64,000 nt of DNA from Collinsella sp. BG-O-102 (GTDB taxonomy: Bacteria; Actinomycetota; Coriobacteriia; Coriobacteriales; Coriobacteriaceae), in assembly GCF_023656745.1 (NCBI RefSeq), contig NZ_JAMOKO010000006.1, positions 62,001 through 126,000 on the forward strand, given 5' to 3'. The translations under genes and the position numbers were made by a program. The notes under the pieces were generated by a model. The model saw only the letters and a program-made list of their open reading frames with translations, ran no database searches and had not been told where the DNA came from. How positions within the stretch are numbered: the stretch's first letter is position 1; each line of letters opens with the position of its first letter. Below, one piece after another: positions 33,436-42,599 of this stretch.

Positions 33436-34488
33436 TTATGCGACGGTGTAAACCCAGTTGTGCTTATCCTCGACAGCACCGGACTGAATACCAGTCAGGG
33501 TCTCGCGAAGCTTCTTCATCACGGGGCCGATCTCGGTGCAGCCAGCCGGGAAGGTCACGGTCTCATCGGCACCGTAGACCTTGTTGTCGATCTCGCCCAC
33601 CGGGGAGATGACGGCAGCGGTGCCGCACAGGCCGCATTCCACAAAGGTGCCGGCCTTGACCTCGGCCCACTCGACGGGACGCTGGTCGACGGTCATGCCC
33701 AAATCCTCGGCAACCTGAACGAGCGAGCGACGGGTGATGGAGGGCAGGATGGAGTCGGTGTGCGACTGAGGAACGACGAGGGTGCCGTTCTCCTTCACGA
33801 ACAGAACGTTCGCGCCACCGGTCTCCTCGACATAGGTGCGGGACTCGGAGTCGAGATACAGGTTCTCGGCATAACCCTCGCGATGGGCCTCCATCGTGGG
33901 CTTGAGGGACATGGCGTAGTTCAGGCCGGCCTTGATATTGCCGGTGCCGTGCGGTGCGGCGCGGTCGTACTCGGAAACGCGCAGCTTGACGGGCTTGAGG
34001 CCGCCCTTAAAGTACGGACCGACCGGGGTCACGAGAATGCGGAACGTGTACTCAGGAGCGGGAGCCACGCCGATCACGTCACCGGAGCCGATCATAAACG
34101 GACGCACGTACAGGGTCGCACCAGAACCGAAGGGCGGAACCCAAGCGGCGTTGGCAGAAACGACCTGCTTGACGGCCTCAACAAACTTATCCTTGGGGAA
34201 CGGGGGCATCTCGAGGCGCTGGGCAGAGTTATACATGCGCTCGGCGTTCATGTCGGGACGGAAGCAGACGATGCTGCCGTCCTCGGCGGTGTAGGCCTTC
34301 AGGCCCTCAAAGACCTCCTGGCAATAATGGAAGATGCCGCCGCACTCGGAGACATGCAAGGTGTGGTCGGTGGTCAGGCCGCCCTCGTCCCACTCGCCGT
34401 CCTTCCAATGAGCCTCGTAGCTGTAATCGGTCTTCATGTAGCCAAAGCCGAGGCTACCCCAATCGATATCCTTCTTCTCGACAGTCAT
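33436..34488 (-). CDS. ilvE: Branched-chain amino acid aminotransferase
   Basis: The 350-residue enzyme is of the longer class IV BCAT type. It transfers amino groups between glutamate and the 2-oxo acids of Leu, Ile and Val with PLP. The lysine expected to hold PLP lies in GTGNIKAGLNYAMSL. VFEGLKAY, GSGATLYVRPFMIGS and EETGGANVLFV also fit the family. ATG 34488 follows AAGGAG; the frame continues open to 34638 without an RBS. The 289-bp upstream region (34489-34777) holds no gene. It is not in an ilv operon here. Confidence 0.95.
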   Translation of the reverse strand: MTVEKKDIDWGSLGFGYMKTDYSYEAHWKDGEWDEGGLTTDHTLHVSECGGIFHYCQEVFEGLKAYTAEDGSIVCFRPDMNAERMYNSAQRLEMPPFPKDKFVEAVKQVVSANAAWVPPFGSGATLYVRPFMIGSGDVIGVAPAPEYTFRILVTPVGPYFKGGLKPVKLRVSEYDRAAPHGTGNIKAGLNYAMSLKPTMEAHREGYAENLYLDSESRTYVEETGGANVLFVKENGTLVVPQSHTDSILPSITRRSLVQVAEDLGMTVDQRPVEWAEVKAGTFVECGLCGTAAVISPVGEIDNKVYGADETVTFPAGCTEIGPVMKKLRETLTGIQSGAVEDKHNWVYTVA

Positions 34489-34717
34489 ATGTCGCTCCTT
34501 ACATACACAGTTGCATACTCGCGAACTCGCACGCAAGGACCGAGGCCGACCGCGTCGCAACGTCGCACGCCCGGAGCGTAGAGCCGGACGGGACACGCGA
34601 ACGGCATCAAAGCCAATGGCACGTCGATTCGCATGCACGAGATTGTACTCCGCACGCGCGTCGGATAAAACGTTTTTCTTTAACTAACTAAAGTATTTTC
34701 ATTTGACCGAAACTAAA

Positions 34718-34749
34718 GAGGCCCGCCACCGTAAACGGTGACGGGCCTC
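34718..34749 (-). terminator. Terminator of the DedA gene
   Basis: Arms of 15 bp (34718-34732, 34735-34749) pair with one mismatch around a 2-nt loop, 28 bp beyond the dedA stop; CTTTAGTTT follows on the minus strand. Confidence 0.7.
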
Positions 34750-34777
34750 AACGACACGATTTGTGCGCCGGCTCGAG

Positions 34778-35425
34778 CTATGCGTTCTTTTTGCCCAGCT
34801 TAGCCTTAACCAAGCCGACCACGGTCGGGATGATCGACACGGCGACAATGCCGATAATCAGCAGCTCAAAGTGCTCCTGCACAAAGGGAATGCCGCCAAA
34901 GAAGTAGCCCAGCAGCGTAAAGACCGTCGACCAGGTAATGCCGCCCAGCACGTTAAAGACAACGAAGTTGCGCCAATGCATGCCGCCCATGCCGGCGATA
35001 AAAGGCACAAAGGTGCGGATGAACGGGAAGAAGCGGCCGAGGAAGATGGCCAGATGGCCCCACTTATCCAGGAAATCCTCGGACTTTTTGATGCGCTCGG
35101 GCGTCATGGCCTTTACCTTGCCCGAGGCGATGATCTTGCGGCCAAAGAAGTGGCCGATCATAAAGTTGCACTGATCGCCCAGGATGGCTGCGGCCCATGC
35201 GGTGGCCAGAAGCGCCACGATGTTAAAGCCGCCGTTGTGGGCAAAGAAGCCCGAGGCAAACAGCAGCGAGTCGCCGGGAAGGAACGGGAAGAACACCACG
35301 CCTGTCTCAATGAAGATGATCAGGAACACGCAGCCGTAGGCCATAAGCGGGCCGGCGGCGATCCAGCTGGCGATCGCAGCGCGCGGATCCTTAAGCAGCT
35401 CGGCAATGAAATTGATGAAACCCAT
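34778..35425 (-). CDS. DedA-family membrane protein
   Basis: The 215-residue protein has about five membrane segments and the DedA/SNARE-associated motifs: FLPGDSLLFASGFFA, GDQCNFMIGHFFGRK and FLGRFFPFIRTFVPFIAGMGGMHWRNF, with the conserved F-x-R-x-x-P-x-x-R-T arrangement. DedA proteins are thought to move phospholipids or undecaprenyl phosphate across the membrane. ATG 35425 follows GAGAGG. It is monocistronic and divergent from cysE. Confidence 0.9.
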   Translation of the reverse strand: MGFINFIAELLKDPRAAIASWIAAGPLMAYGCVFLIIFIETGVVFFPFLPGDSLLFASGFFAHNGGFNIVALLATAWAAAILGDQCNFMIGHFFGRKIIASGKVKAMTPERIKKSEDFLDKWGHLAIFLGRFFPFIRTFVPFIAGMGGMHWRNFVVFNVLGGITWSTVFTLLGYFFGGIPFVQEHFELLIIGIVAVSIIPTVVGLVKAKLGKKNA

Positions 35426-35601
35426 GAAGTAAAACCTCTCAGTTGTGGGCGCGGATACGTCCAAGTTGACCAGTATACGGTTGCGGCGCGAGCACGGGCC
35501 AAACCCCTCAAAAGTCTTACTTCATTACCAGCAAGTTTGCATAACTGACACCTGTCGCGCAAAGCCGCCAAGATTGTTCTTCCTAATCCCTAGCGAATCG
35601 C

Positions 35602-35607
35602 TATACT
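35602..35607 (+). promoter_or_regulatory. -10 element of the cysE promoter
   Basis: TATACT lies 42 bp before the cysE start codon; TTCCTA (35580-35585) is a weak -35 candidate at 16 bp. Confidence 0.4.
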
Positions 35608-35648
35608 TTATTGAATCGCATTGCCATGGCGCTAAGGGAGGGCGGCCG

Positions 35649-36353
35649 GTGAGCTTTATCAATACCATTCGCGAGGACATCAAGACCGTCCAGGCGCAGG
35701 ACCCCGCCGCACAAAGCGGTCTGGTCATCTTCCTTTCCTATCCTGGCCTGCACGCCAAGTGGAACCACGTGCCCGAGCACTGGCTCTGGGAGCACGGTCA
35801 TCGCTCGCTCGCCCGTGTGCTCTCGCAAATCACCCGCCACATCACCGGCGTCGAGATTCATCCCGCCGCACAAATCGGCAAGCATTTCTTTATCGACCAC
35901 GCCATGGGCGTCGTCATCGGCGAAACCACCGTCGTGGGCGACAACTGCGTGCTCTACCAGGGCGTTACGCTCGGCGGCACCGGCAACGAGACCGGCAAGC
36001 GCCACCCCACCCTGGGCAACAACGTCACCGTGGGCACGGGCGCCAAGGTGCTCGGCAACATTCGCATCGGCAACAACGTCAAGATCGGCGGCAACTCGGT
36101 CGTCGTCAAGGACGTGCCCGACAACTGCACCGTCGTGGGTGTGCCTGGGCGCATCATCAAGCGCAACGGCTGCCGCGTGTTCGAGGAGAGCTTCGACGCC
36201 AAGCAGCATCGCGAGTACATGCCCGACGATGCCGCCGAGCAGAGCGCCCTCAACCGTCAGGGCATCACCGAAAACGCCCGTCGCGTCAAGGAACTCGAGC
36301 AAGAGGTGGCCGAGCTCAAAGCCCTCGTCGCCAAGCTCGTGGACGAGCGCTAA
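35649..36353 (+). CDS. cysE: Serine O-acetyltransferase
   Basis: The 234-residue enzyme makes O-acetylserine for cysteine synthesis. It lacks the long N-terminal domain of E. coli CysE and resembles EpsC-type enzymes. It has a helical start, then left-handed beta-helix hexapeptide repeats (about 65-175) with [35 protein letters not shown] and [12 protein letters not shown]-terminal coiled coil ([17 protein letters not shown]) is added. The start is GTG at 35649 behind AGGGAGG; the longer frame from 35445 overlaps the divergent dedA promoter region. No cysK is nearby. Confidence 0.92.
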   Translation: MSFINTIREDIKTVQAQDPAAQSGLVIFLSYPGLHAKWNHVPEHWLWEHGHRSLARVLSQITRHITGVEIHPAAQIGKHFFIDHAMGVVIGETTVVGDNCVLYQGVTLGGTGNETGKRHPTLGNNVTVGTGAKVLGNIRIGNNVKIGGNSVVVKDVPDNCTVVGVPGRIIKRNGCRVFEESFDAKQHREYMPDDAAEQSALNRQGITENARRVKELEQEVAELKALVAKLVDER

Positions 36354-36390
36354 GGCCGCGGGCAGCCGCCACAGCATGAACGCCAACACA

Positions 36391-36430
36391 AAAGGCGCGC
36401 TGGGGAATCCGCCCCCGGCGCGCCTTCTTT
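36391..36430 (+). terminator. Terminator of cysE
   Basis: AAGGCGCGC and GCGCGCCTT arms are followed by CTTTT, about 40 bp after the cysE stop and just ahead of the convergent ABC exporter gene. Confidence 0.75.
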
Positions 36431-36464
36431 TCGATGTGGCATGCGGGACTGCCCCTTTGTCACC

Positions 36465-38471
36465 TTATGCGAACTGGCTTAGGTAGAGGTCGGCGTAAGC
36501 GCCCTCGGCAGCCAGCAGCTCCTTGTGCGTACCCTGCTCGATGATATTGCCGTGGTCCATGACCAGGATGAGGTCGGCATCGACGATCGTCGACAGACGG
36601 TGCGCGATCACAAAGCTCGTGCGCCCGCGCATGAGCGCGTCCATAGCACGGCCGATGGCGAGCTCGGTGCGCGTGTCCACACTCGACGTCGCCTCGTCCA
36701 GGATGAGGATCGCCGGGTTGTTGAGCAGCACACGCGCGATGGTCAGCAGCTGACGTTGGCCCTGGCTGATGCTCTCGGCATCGTTAGCCACACGCGTGTC
36801 GTAACCCTGCGGCATAGTGCGCACAAAGAAGTCGACCTGAGCGGCACGTGCGGCCGCGACAATCTCCTCGCGCGTCGCCTCGGGACAGCCATAGGCGATG
36901 TTCTCGGCAATGGTGCCATCGAACAGCCAGGCGTCCTGCAACACCATGCCAAACTGCTGGCGCAGCTCGCCGCGGTCCATGCGGCTCGTGTCCACACCGT
37001 CGAGGGTAATGCGGCCACCGTCGATCTCGTAGAAGCGCATGAGCAGATTGATGAGCGTGGTCTTACCCGCACCCGTGGTTCCCACCACCGCGATCTTTTG
37101 GCCCGGCTCGGCGGTAAACGACACGTCGCGCATGAGCGGCTTGTCGGGCGCATAGCCAAAACGCACGTGTTCAAAGGCAATACGGCCCTCCACCTTGCCC
37201 GGCAGCTTGGCGGCGGCCGCCGGCAACGGATCGGCTTCCATCTCGGGCTCATCGAGCAGGTCGAACACGCGCTCCGCACTCGCCAGCGCGCTCTGCAGCG
37301 AGTTGAAAGTGAATGACAGCTGCGTCATGGGCTCGGATGCCTCGTAGATAAACTGGAAGAACGCCTGGAACACGCCGACGGTCATGTGGCCAGCAACCAG
37401 CATGCTGCAGCCCACCAGCGCAATCACGATCTGCGCCAGGCGGCCGATAAAGCGCACCGCGGGGCCGACGGCGTTAATCATGAAGTCGGCCTTGGTGCTC
37501 ACGCGCGCCAGCTCCTTCGAAGCCTCGTGCACCTCGGCAGAACTCTGGCGCTCACGGTTGAACGCACGAATCACCAGACGGCCCGAGTAGCCTTCCTCGA
37601 CCGCGCTCGTAATCTTGGACACCCACTCCTGGCGCTCGCCCGTCACATCGTGCGTGCGGCGCGAAACGACCTTCGTCACCAGCAGCGAAAGCGCCGTAAA
37701 GAACAAAAAGACAAGCGTGAGCGGCACGCTAAACACGAACATCACGCTCACGGCGCCCACCACGGTACCGATCGACACCAGAAGCTGCAGCAAGCCGCGC
37801 TGCATGCTCTCAGACATCTTGTCTAAGTCGTTGGTCGCACGGCTAACGACCTCGCCGGGACGATGCGCATCAAAGAAGGCAAGCGGCAGACGGTTGAGCT
37901 TTTGAGCGATGCGGTTACGCAGGTGCAGGTTGAGGCGTTCGGCCACGCTCGACATCAAAAAGCTCTGGAGCGCGTAGAACGAGGCAGCGGCCGTCCAGAT
38001 CATAAAGTAGATGAAGATGGTCCTGCCGCAGTTCTCCCAGGTGATGTTGAAGGTGGTGTCGTTGGCAAACGCCACCTGAATGTGGCCCCACAGCTCATCG
38101 ATCACGCGGGCGCTATATGCCGGCGCAGCGGTGTTAAAGATGGCATAGAACACGATGCTCGCGAACACGATATAGAAGCGCCAATGGTCACCGGCAGCCT
38201 CGCTCCACAGGCGGCGCACCGTCGCCCAGGTGTCGCGGGGTTTCTCGTCCTCGTCCTCGTCGTCCACATCGCGCATGCGCTCTGCCTCAGCGCGGGCGCG
38301 CTCGTCCTCGGCGCGTTCGTTTTCCTCGTAGAGCGCTTGGCGGCGAGCCTCGCGCTCGGCTGCAGCCTTGGCGGCCTCGTCCAGCTCGGGTGCTACGGCA
38401 GCCGTTTCCTCAACCAGTCCCGCGGCAACGGCGTCATCAACGCTGGCCTGCTTCCTGAGCTCCTCGGTCAT
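36465..38471 (-). CDS. Heterodimeric ABC exporter subunit, catalytic-site half (pair 2)
   Basis: The 668-residue half-transporter has a cytoplasmic N-terminal extension of about 85 residues that is highly charged (Glu/Arg-rich, likely coiled coil), then about six membrane helices. Its NBD has Walker A GTTGAGKTT, signature ISQGQ and Walker B ILILDEATSSVD. ATG 38471 lies 1 nt after the partner stop, behind GGGAGG. It is a paralogue of the 25.3-29.1 kb pair. The substrate is unknown; MarR control suggests drug or stress-linked export. Confidence 0.9.
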   Translation of the reverse strand: MTEELRKQASVDDAVAAGLVEETAAVAPELDEAAKAAAEREARRQALYEENERAEDERARAEAERMRDVDDEDEDEKPRDTWATVRRLWSEAAGDHWRFYIVFASIVFYAIFNTAAPAYSARVIDELWGHIQVAFANDTTFNITWENCGRTIFIYFMIWTAAASFYALQSFLMSSVAERLNLHLRNRIAQKLNRLPLAFFDAHRPGEVVSRATNDLDKMSESMQRGLLQLLVSIGTVVGAVSVMFVFSVPLTLVFLFFTALSLLVTKVVSRRTHDVTGERQEWVSKITSAVEEGYSGRLVIRAFNRERQSSAEVHEASKELARVSTKADFMINAVGPAVRFIGRLAQIVIALVGCSMLVAGHMTVGVFQAFFQFIYEASEPMTQLSFTFNSLQSALASAERVFDLLDEPEMEADPLPAAAAKLPGKVEGRIAFEHVRFGYAPDKPLMRDVSFTAEPGQKIAVVGTTGAGKTTLINLLMRFYEIDGGRITLDGVDTSRMDRGELRQQFGMVLQDAWLFDGTIAENIAYGCPEATREEIVAAARAAQVDFFVRTMPQGYDTRVANDAESISQGQRQLLTIARVLLNNPAILILDEATSSVDTRTELAIGRAMDALMRGRTSFVIAHRLSTIVDADLILVMDHGNIIEQGTHKELLAAEGAYADLYLSQFA

Positions 38472-38472
38472 G

Positions 38473-40209
38473 CTACTCACCTCCCTTCATCTGCGATTCC
38501 GCGATGGCGCGGTACACCTCGCAGGTTTCCATAAGCTCGCCATGCGTGCCCAAGCCCACAACCTCGCCGTCCTTGAGCACGACGATCTGGTCGGCGTGCA
38601 AGATCGTCGAGATGCGCTGGGCGATGATGAGCACCGCGGCATCGCGCGTCTCGTCCTGCAGCGCATGGCGCAGTGCCGCATCGGTCTTAAAGTCCAGGGC
38701 CGAAAAACTGTCATCGAAGATATACAGATCGGCATGCTTCATGAGCGCACGGGCGATTGCCAAACGCTGGCGCTGACCGCCCGAAAAGTTCGTGCCGCCC
38801 TGGGATACCGGCGTATCGAGCCCCTGCGGCTGATCGAGCACAAAGGTGCTCTGGGCAACCTGGAGCGCATGAAGCATGTCGGCCTCAGTTGCGTCTTCAT
38901 TGCCAAAGCGCAGATTGCTTGCCACGGTGCCCGAGAACAGCCATGCCTTTTGCGGCACATAGGCAATGCGCCCGCGTATCTCGCCTTGCGAAAGCTCGCG
39001 CAGGTCGACGCCGTCTAGGCGAATGGCGCCCTTGGTGGCATCGTGGAAGCGCAGCAGGAGCTTGGCCACCGTCGATTTGCCCGAGCCCGTCGAGCCGACG
39101 ATCGCGGTCGTCTGACCGCGGCGACAGGTAAAGCTCAGATTGCACAGCGTGTCCTCGTCGGCGTCGTCAAAACGAAACGACATATGATCGAACACGGCGA
39201 CCGCGTCGGCTCCGTCTGCGGACTCAGGCGCCCCGTCGCCCAGCGTAGCCTTGCCGTCCACGATGCTCGGCTCGATTTCGAGCACCTGCTGCGCACGGTT
39301 GAGGCACGCCGCGGCGCGCGGAAGCGTCAGAATCACCATCTGCGCCATCATCACAAAGAAAAGAATCAGGATCGCGTATTCCAACACGGCCGAAATGCTG
39401 CCGATTTGCATGGCGTGGACGCCCACGCGGTTGCCGCCCACCCACAGCACCGCCACCTCGGCGATGTTCATCAAAAAGAAGCTGGAGCTGTCGAGGCCCA
39501 CAAACAGGTGGTTGACCTTGATGGCGTTGGCCGCGTAATCGCTAAACACCTCGTCCAGGCGCTGCTCCTCGTGGCGCTCCTTGTTAAATGCGCGGATGAC
39601 GCGCACGCCCACGATGTTCTCGCGCAGCACCACGTTCATGCGGTCGATAAAGCTCTGCAGGCGCATAAAAATCGGCGCGGCGTTAGCCACCGTAAAGACC
39701 GCCGCCACCAGCACGATCGCAACCACCACGCCCAGCAGCGTGCCCATGGCGGGATCGATGAACCAAGCAAAAATGATGCCTGCCACGGCCAAGAATGGCA
39801 CCGGCAACACCAGCTGAATCGTCTGAAGGACAGCTTGCTGAATCACGTTGATGTCGTTGAGCGAGCGTGTGATCATCGAACCCGTGCCAAAGCGCTCAAA
39901 GTCGCTGGCGGACAGCTCGAGCGACTTGTCGTACACGGCATTGCGGATATCGCAGGCCACGTTGGCGGCCAGGCGCGCCGAAAGATAGCAGCCCAGCACC
40001 GTGCCGCCGCTGGCCATGCCGGTCGCGATAAGCATGTACAGGCCGTTACGTAAAATATAGTCGACATCGCCCGTGGTAATACCGGTGTTGACCATGTTCG
40101 CCAGCATCGTGGGAACCAACAGCGTACCGACGTTATCTATCAGCACCGCAAACAGCGTCACCGCAATCAGACCGCGGTACGGCCTCATAAACCTCATTAA
40201 GAGTCGCAT
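38473..40209 (-). CDS. Heterodimeric ABC exporter subunit, degenerate-site half (pair 2)
   Basis: The 578-residue half-transporter has six membrane helices (about 15-310) and an NBD with Walker A GSTGSGKST, signature FSGGQ and Walker B LYIFDDSFSALD, where Asp replaces the catalytic Glu. Its start overlaps the end of the MarR gene by 13 nt, with GAGGGGG as RBS inside that gene. It is therefore part of a marR-ABC-ABC operon. Confidence 0.9.
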   Translation of the reverse strand: MRLLMRFMRPYRGLIAVTLFAVLIDNVGTLLVPTMLANMVNTGITTGDVDYILRNGLYMLIATGMASGGTVLGCYLSARLAANVACDIRNAVYDKSLELSASDFERFGTGSMITRSLNDINVIQQAVLQTIQLVLPVPFLAVAGIIFAWFIDPAMGTLLGVVVAIVLVAAVFTVANAAPIFMRLQSFIDRMNVVLRENIVGVRVIRAFNKERHEEQRLDEVFSDYAANAIKVNHLFVGLDSSSFFLMNIAEVAVLWVGGNRVGVHAMQIGSISAVLEYAILILFFVMMAQMVILTLPRAAACLNRAQQVLEIEPSIVDGKATLGDGAPESADGADAVAVFDHMSFRFDDADEDTLCNLSFTCRRGQTTAIVGSTGSGKSTVAKLLLRFHDATKGAIRLDGVDLRELSQGEIRGRIAYVPQKAWLFSGTVASNLRFGNEDATEADMLHALQVAQSTFVLDQPQGLDTPVSQGGTNFSGGQRQRLAIARALMKHADLYIFDDSFSALDFKTDAALRHALQDETRDAAVLIIAQRISTILHADQIVVLKDGEVVGLGTHGELMETCEVYRAIAESQMKGGE

Positions 40210-40625
40210 GTGTCCCCCTCGCCCTTATCGTCAGCCTCGTTCTCGGCGGCCACTTGCCGTTTAAATGCCTCGCACTCTTCGTTCAGAACATGGGAGAATT
40301 TACCGACCAGGCGCATGATCTCGCGCTGTTCCCACGGCTCGAGCGCTTCGAATGCCTGTTGCTCGGCTTTTTGCGCCGGTAACGCGTAGCGCTTGGCAAA
40401 CCGCACGCCTTCTTCGGTCAATCGCACAACCTTGTTCTTACGACTGCCCTCGGCAAACTCCAACGTCGCAAGCCCTCGCGCCCTAAGCGTCTTGATCGCC
40501 GAATTGATGGTCTGTTTGCTGTAGAACCATTCACTCGTCAGCCGACTCACGGCAACGCTTCCGCCCGCTGCACTCGTGTCGACGAGCATCCGGTCGAAAT
40601 CGACCAGGCTAACTGCACTATTCAT
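40197..40625 (-). CDS. MarR-family regulator of the ABC exporter operon
   Basis: The 142-residue protein has the MarR winged helix-turn-helix (VSRLTSEWFYSKQTINSAIKTLRARGLATLEFAEGSRKNKVVRLTEEG) between helical dimerisation parts. It is first in the operon with both exporter genes and overlaps the next by 13 nt, so it likely represses the exporter. ATG 40625 is chosen; ATG 40637 is also in frame. The predicted promoter is so close that the mRNA may be nearly leaderless. Confidence 0.85.
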   Translation of the reverse strand: MNSAVSLVDFDRMLVDTSAAGGSVAVSRLTSEWFYSKQTINSAIKTLRARGLATLEFAEGSRKNKVVRLTEEGVRFAKRYALPAQKAEQQAFEALEPWEQREIMRLVGKFSHVLNEECEAFKRQVAAENEADDKGEGDTCDS

Positions 40626-40637
40626 CTCTCCCACCAT

Positions 40638-40666
40638 TCGATAGTCCGAGTTTTGACTATCGTCAA
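40638..40666 (-). promoter_or_regulatory. Promoter and probable operator of the marR-ABC operon
   Basis: On the minus strand TTGACG (40661-40666) and TATCGA (40638-40643) are 17 bp apart. Overlapping them is the inverted repeat CGATAGTC-N8-GACTATCG (40639-40662), a suitable binding site for the MarR dimer and thus for autorepression. Confidence 0.65.
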
Positions 40667-40708
40667 TACGCTCGTTGTTTATGGTCGGCTCTACATAAGC
40701 ATATCGAC

Positions 40709-40745
40709 AAAAAAGACCGCCGGCGCGGGGGCGGCGCCGGCGGTC
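40709..40745 (-). terminator. Terminator of the small hypothetical gene
   Basis: Perfect 12-bp GC arms (40715-40726, 40734-40745) are followed on the minus strand by six T residues (40709-40714). Confidence 0.85.
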
Positions 40746-40772
40746 ACGCGAGAATAGCGATGTATTTGCCCG

Positions 40773-41063
40773 TTAGGCAGCGACGGCCTCGTAGACCGTT
40801 GCGCCCGCAAAGCTGTCGTGCAGGCTCTTGCCGCAGATCCAAGGTAGCTCGACGACCTCGCAGACCGTGTTGACCAGCTCGGAGCAATCAGTAAAGTGGC
40901 CCTTATCGTTGAGGGTCTCGCAATCCTGAACACGCCAATAGCCATCGGTGTGCGTGATGTAGTACTCGTGATCGTTGATCGACACGAAAGCGCGCGTCTT
41001 GGAACGCAGCAGCTTCAGAAATCCTTCGAAGTCAGTCTCGACGACATCTCCAGCCTGGAACAT
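40773..41063 (-). CDS. Conserved-looking hypothetical protein, 96 residues
   Basis: I do not recognise this small soluble protein. It has a mixed alpha/beta composition (MFQAGDVVETDFEGFLKLLRSKTRAFVSIND, HTDGYWRVQDCET) and three Cys residues (about 59, 71, 80) in the C-terminal half. No signal or membrane helix is seen. An excellent RBS (AGGAGG, start 41063) and a strong terminator support a real monocistronic gene. The 294-bp region upstream (41064-41357) holds its promoter region and no gene. Confidence 0.7.
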   Translation of the reverse strand: MFQAGDVVETDFEGFLKLLRSKTRAFVSINDHEYYITHTDGYWRVQDCETLNDKGHFTDCSELVNTVCEVVELPWICGKSLHDSFAGATVYEAVAA

Positions 41064-41357
41064 GATAGTTACCTCCTGGCCCAGCGCCACCACAGCGCAT
41101 TGATTAACGTTGGTACCCCTTTAGTAAAACCTTTATCAATTGATATGCGCCCCTGTTTTAGGCAAGTGGTAAAAAACCGCAGGGTAGACGGGATAAAACG
41201 TTTAACCATCTCATCAGTTTCTCACATTCTTGCCGCAGTTTTATGCAAGCCGACTTTTCCGATTGGTGGCTATTGCTGTTTGGGCCCTCTGCGCGATTAC
41301 GGCTACGGCACGACGGGTAAGAACGGAGCATCTGCAACGTCATCGCTAGGAGAACCC

Positions 41358-41885
41358 ATGGAGACCATCGAAGCGCTCATCCGCCGCCGCAGCTGCCGCA
41401 AATACAGCGACCGCCCTGTCGAGACCGAAAAGCTCGCACGCATTATCGAAGCCGGCCAGTATGCACCGAGCGGCATGGGGCGCCAGCCGGTGACGTTTGT
41501 CGCCGTTACCGATCCGGCGACCGTCGAGCGCCTCTCGCAGCTCAACGCCCAAGTTATGGGCAGAGAGGGAGATCCCTTCTACGGCGCCAAGACCGTTGTG
41601 GTGGTGCTGGTCGACCGCAGCGTGCCCACGCACCTGGAAGACGGCTCGCTCGCCATGGGCAACCTGCTCAACGCAGCCTATGCGCTGGGCGTTGATTCAT
41701 GCTGGATTCATCGCGCCCACGAGGTTTTCGATTCGCCCGAGGGCCTGGAGCTGCTGGCCAGCTGGGGTCTGTCCGCCGACGGAAGCCTGCGCGGTGTTGG
41801 CAACTGCATCCTGGGCTATGCCGAGGGCACGCTTCCCGAGGCCAAGCCCCGCCGCGAAAACGTGGTGTATGTTCCGCCGTTCTAA
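41358..41885 (+). CDS. Nitroreductase-family protein (short type)
   Basis: The 175-residue protein has the nitroreductase opening ALIRRRSCRKYSDRPVE, then AGQYAPSGMGRQPVTFVAV and NLLNAAYALGVDSCWIHRA and GNCILGYAEG, all FMN-site segments of short nitroreductases. It likely reduces small electrophiles using FMN. ATG 41358 behind TAGGAG is the start; an open frame upstream to 40896 overlaps the divergent small gene and is not used. Confidence 0.88.
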   Translation: METIEALIRRRSCRKYSDRPVETEKLARIIEAGQYAPSGMGRQPVTFVAVTDPATVERLSQLNAQVMGREGDPFYGAKTVVVVLVDRSVPTHLEDGSLAMGNLLNAAYALGVDSCWIHRAHEVFDSPEGLELLASWGLSADGSLRGVGNCILGYAEGTLPEAKPRRENVVYVPPF

Positions 41886-41940
41886 CGAACGGCGGACCCG
41901 CTGAAAGGCCCCGTCCCATATTTGCTGCCCCACTCGCAAC

Positions 41941-42516
41941 TTATCTTGCCGATGGAGTTGTTGCCGTTTCGCTCGTCTGACTCGCATCGGCGTCGTCGCT
42001 TTGCCCGCCTTCGTCCTTTTGAGCATCGGCAATGGTGGCAGCAGCTGCGACCATACCGCGCTGGGGCGCCACACCCGTCTGGTCTTGTGCGCCTTCAACA
42101 AGCTCCGTGCCAGCATGCGCAAGTTCAGGCGATTTGAAAATCGCGCCCAGACTCGCGCCGTCGCCGGCATATCCGAGCGCCGCGAGCGCGATGACGATTA
42201 TCGCGGCAACGACCACGATCGGCACGTAACGATGCCAGCCTGCAGGATTGAGGCCGCTACGGCGGGCAGCACCGCGGCTGATGTAGCCAAGCGTTCCATC
42301 GTGCTTGAGCTTTGAGCCCACCACGCGCCTTCGTCCCCACAACGAGGACTCGGCCTGCATGGCCAAGCGAGCGCTTGCCGAAGGATAGCCATATTTTGTG
42401 CGCTTGAACGAGCCGTCGAACCCCGAGGCGCTTTTGCCCCACGTCCGCGAAGTCGTACGCCGGCCGACCGGCGCCGCACTTCGCTTTGTTCGGTTCGTTT
42501 TTGAAGTCTCCGCCAT
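41941..42516 (-). CDS. Hypothetical single-pass membrane protein
   Basis: The 191-residue protein has a basic, Ser/Thr-rich cytoplasmic N-terminal part of about 90 residues (TSRTWGKSASGFDGSFKRTKYGYPS). One membrane helix follows (YVPIVVVAAIIVIALAALGYA, about 97-117), then a polar Ala/Asp-rich tail outside. I do not recognise the family. The start at 42516 follows GGGGGAG; the frame open to 42570 is not used. It lies between convergent nitroreductase and the degenerate regulator gene, in the latter's orientation. Confidence 0.6.
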   Translation of the reverse strand: MAETSKTNRTKRSAAPVGRRTTSRTWGKSASGFDGSFKRTKYGYPSASARLAMQAESSLWGRRRVVGSKLKHDGTLGYISRGAARRSGLNPAGWHRYVPIVVVAAIIVIALAALGYAGDGASLGAIFKSPELAHAGTELVEGAQDQTGVAPQRGMVAAAATIADAQKDEGGQSDDADASQTSETATTPSAR

Positions 42517-42599
42517 ACTCCCCCGCACGCCGTAACACAATCGAAACAATGCTTCTTTGGACTGTATCACACGCGCCGCACGCGGTCACGGCGCCTCGC

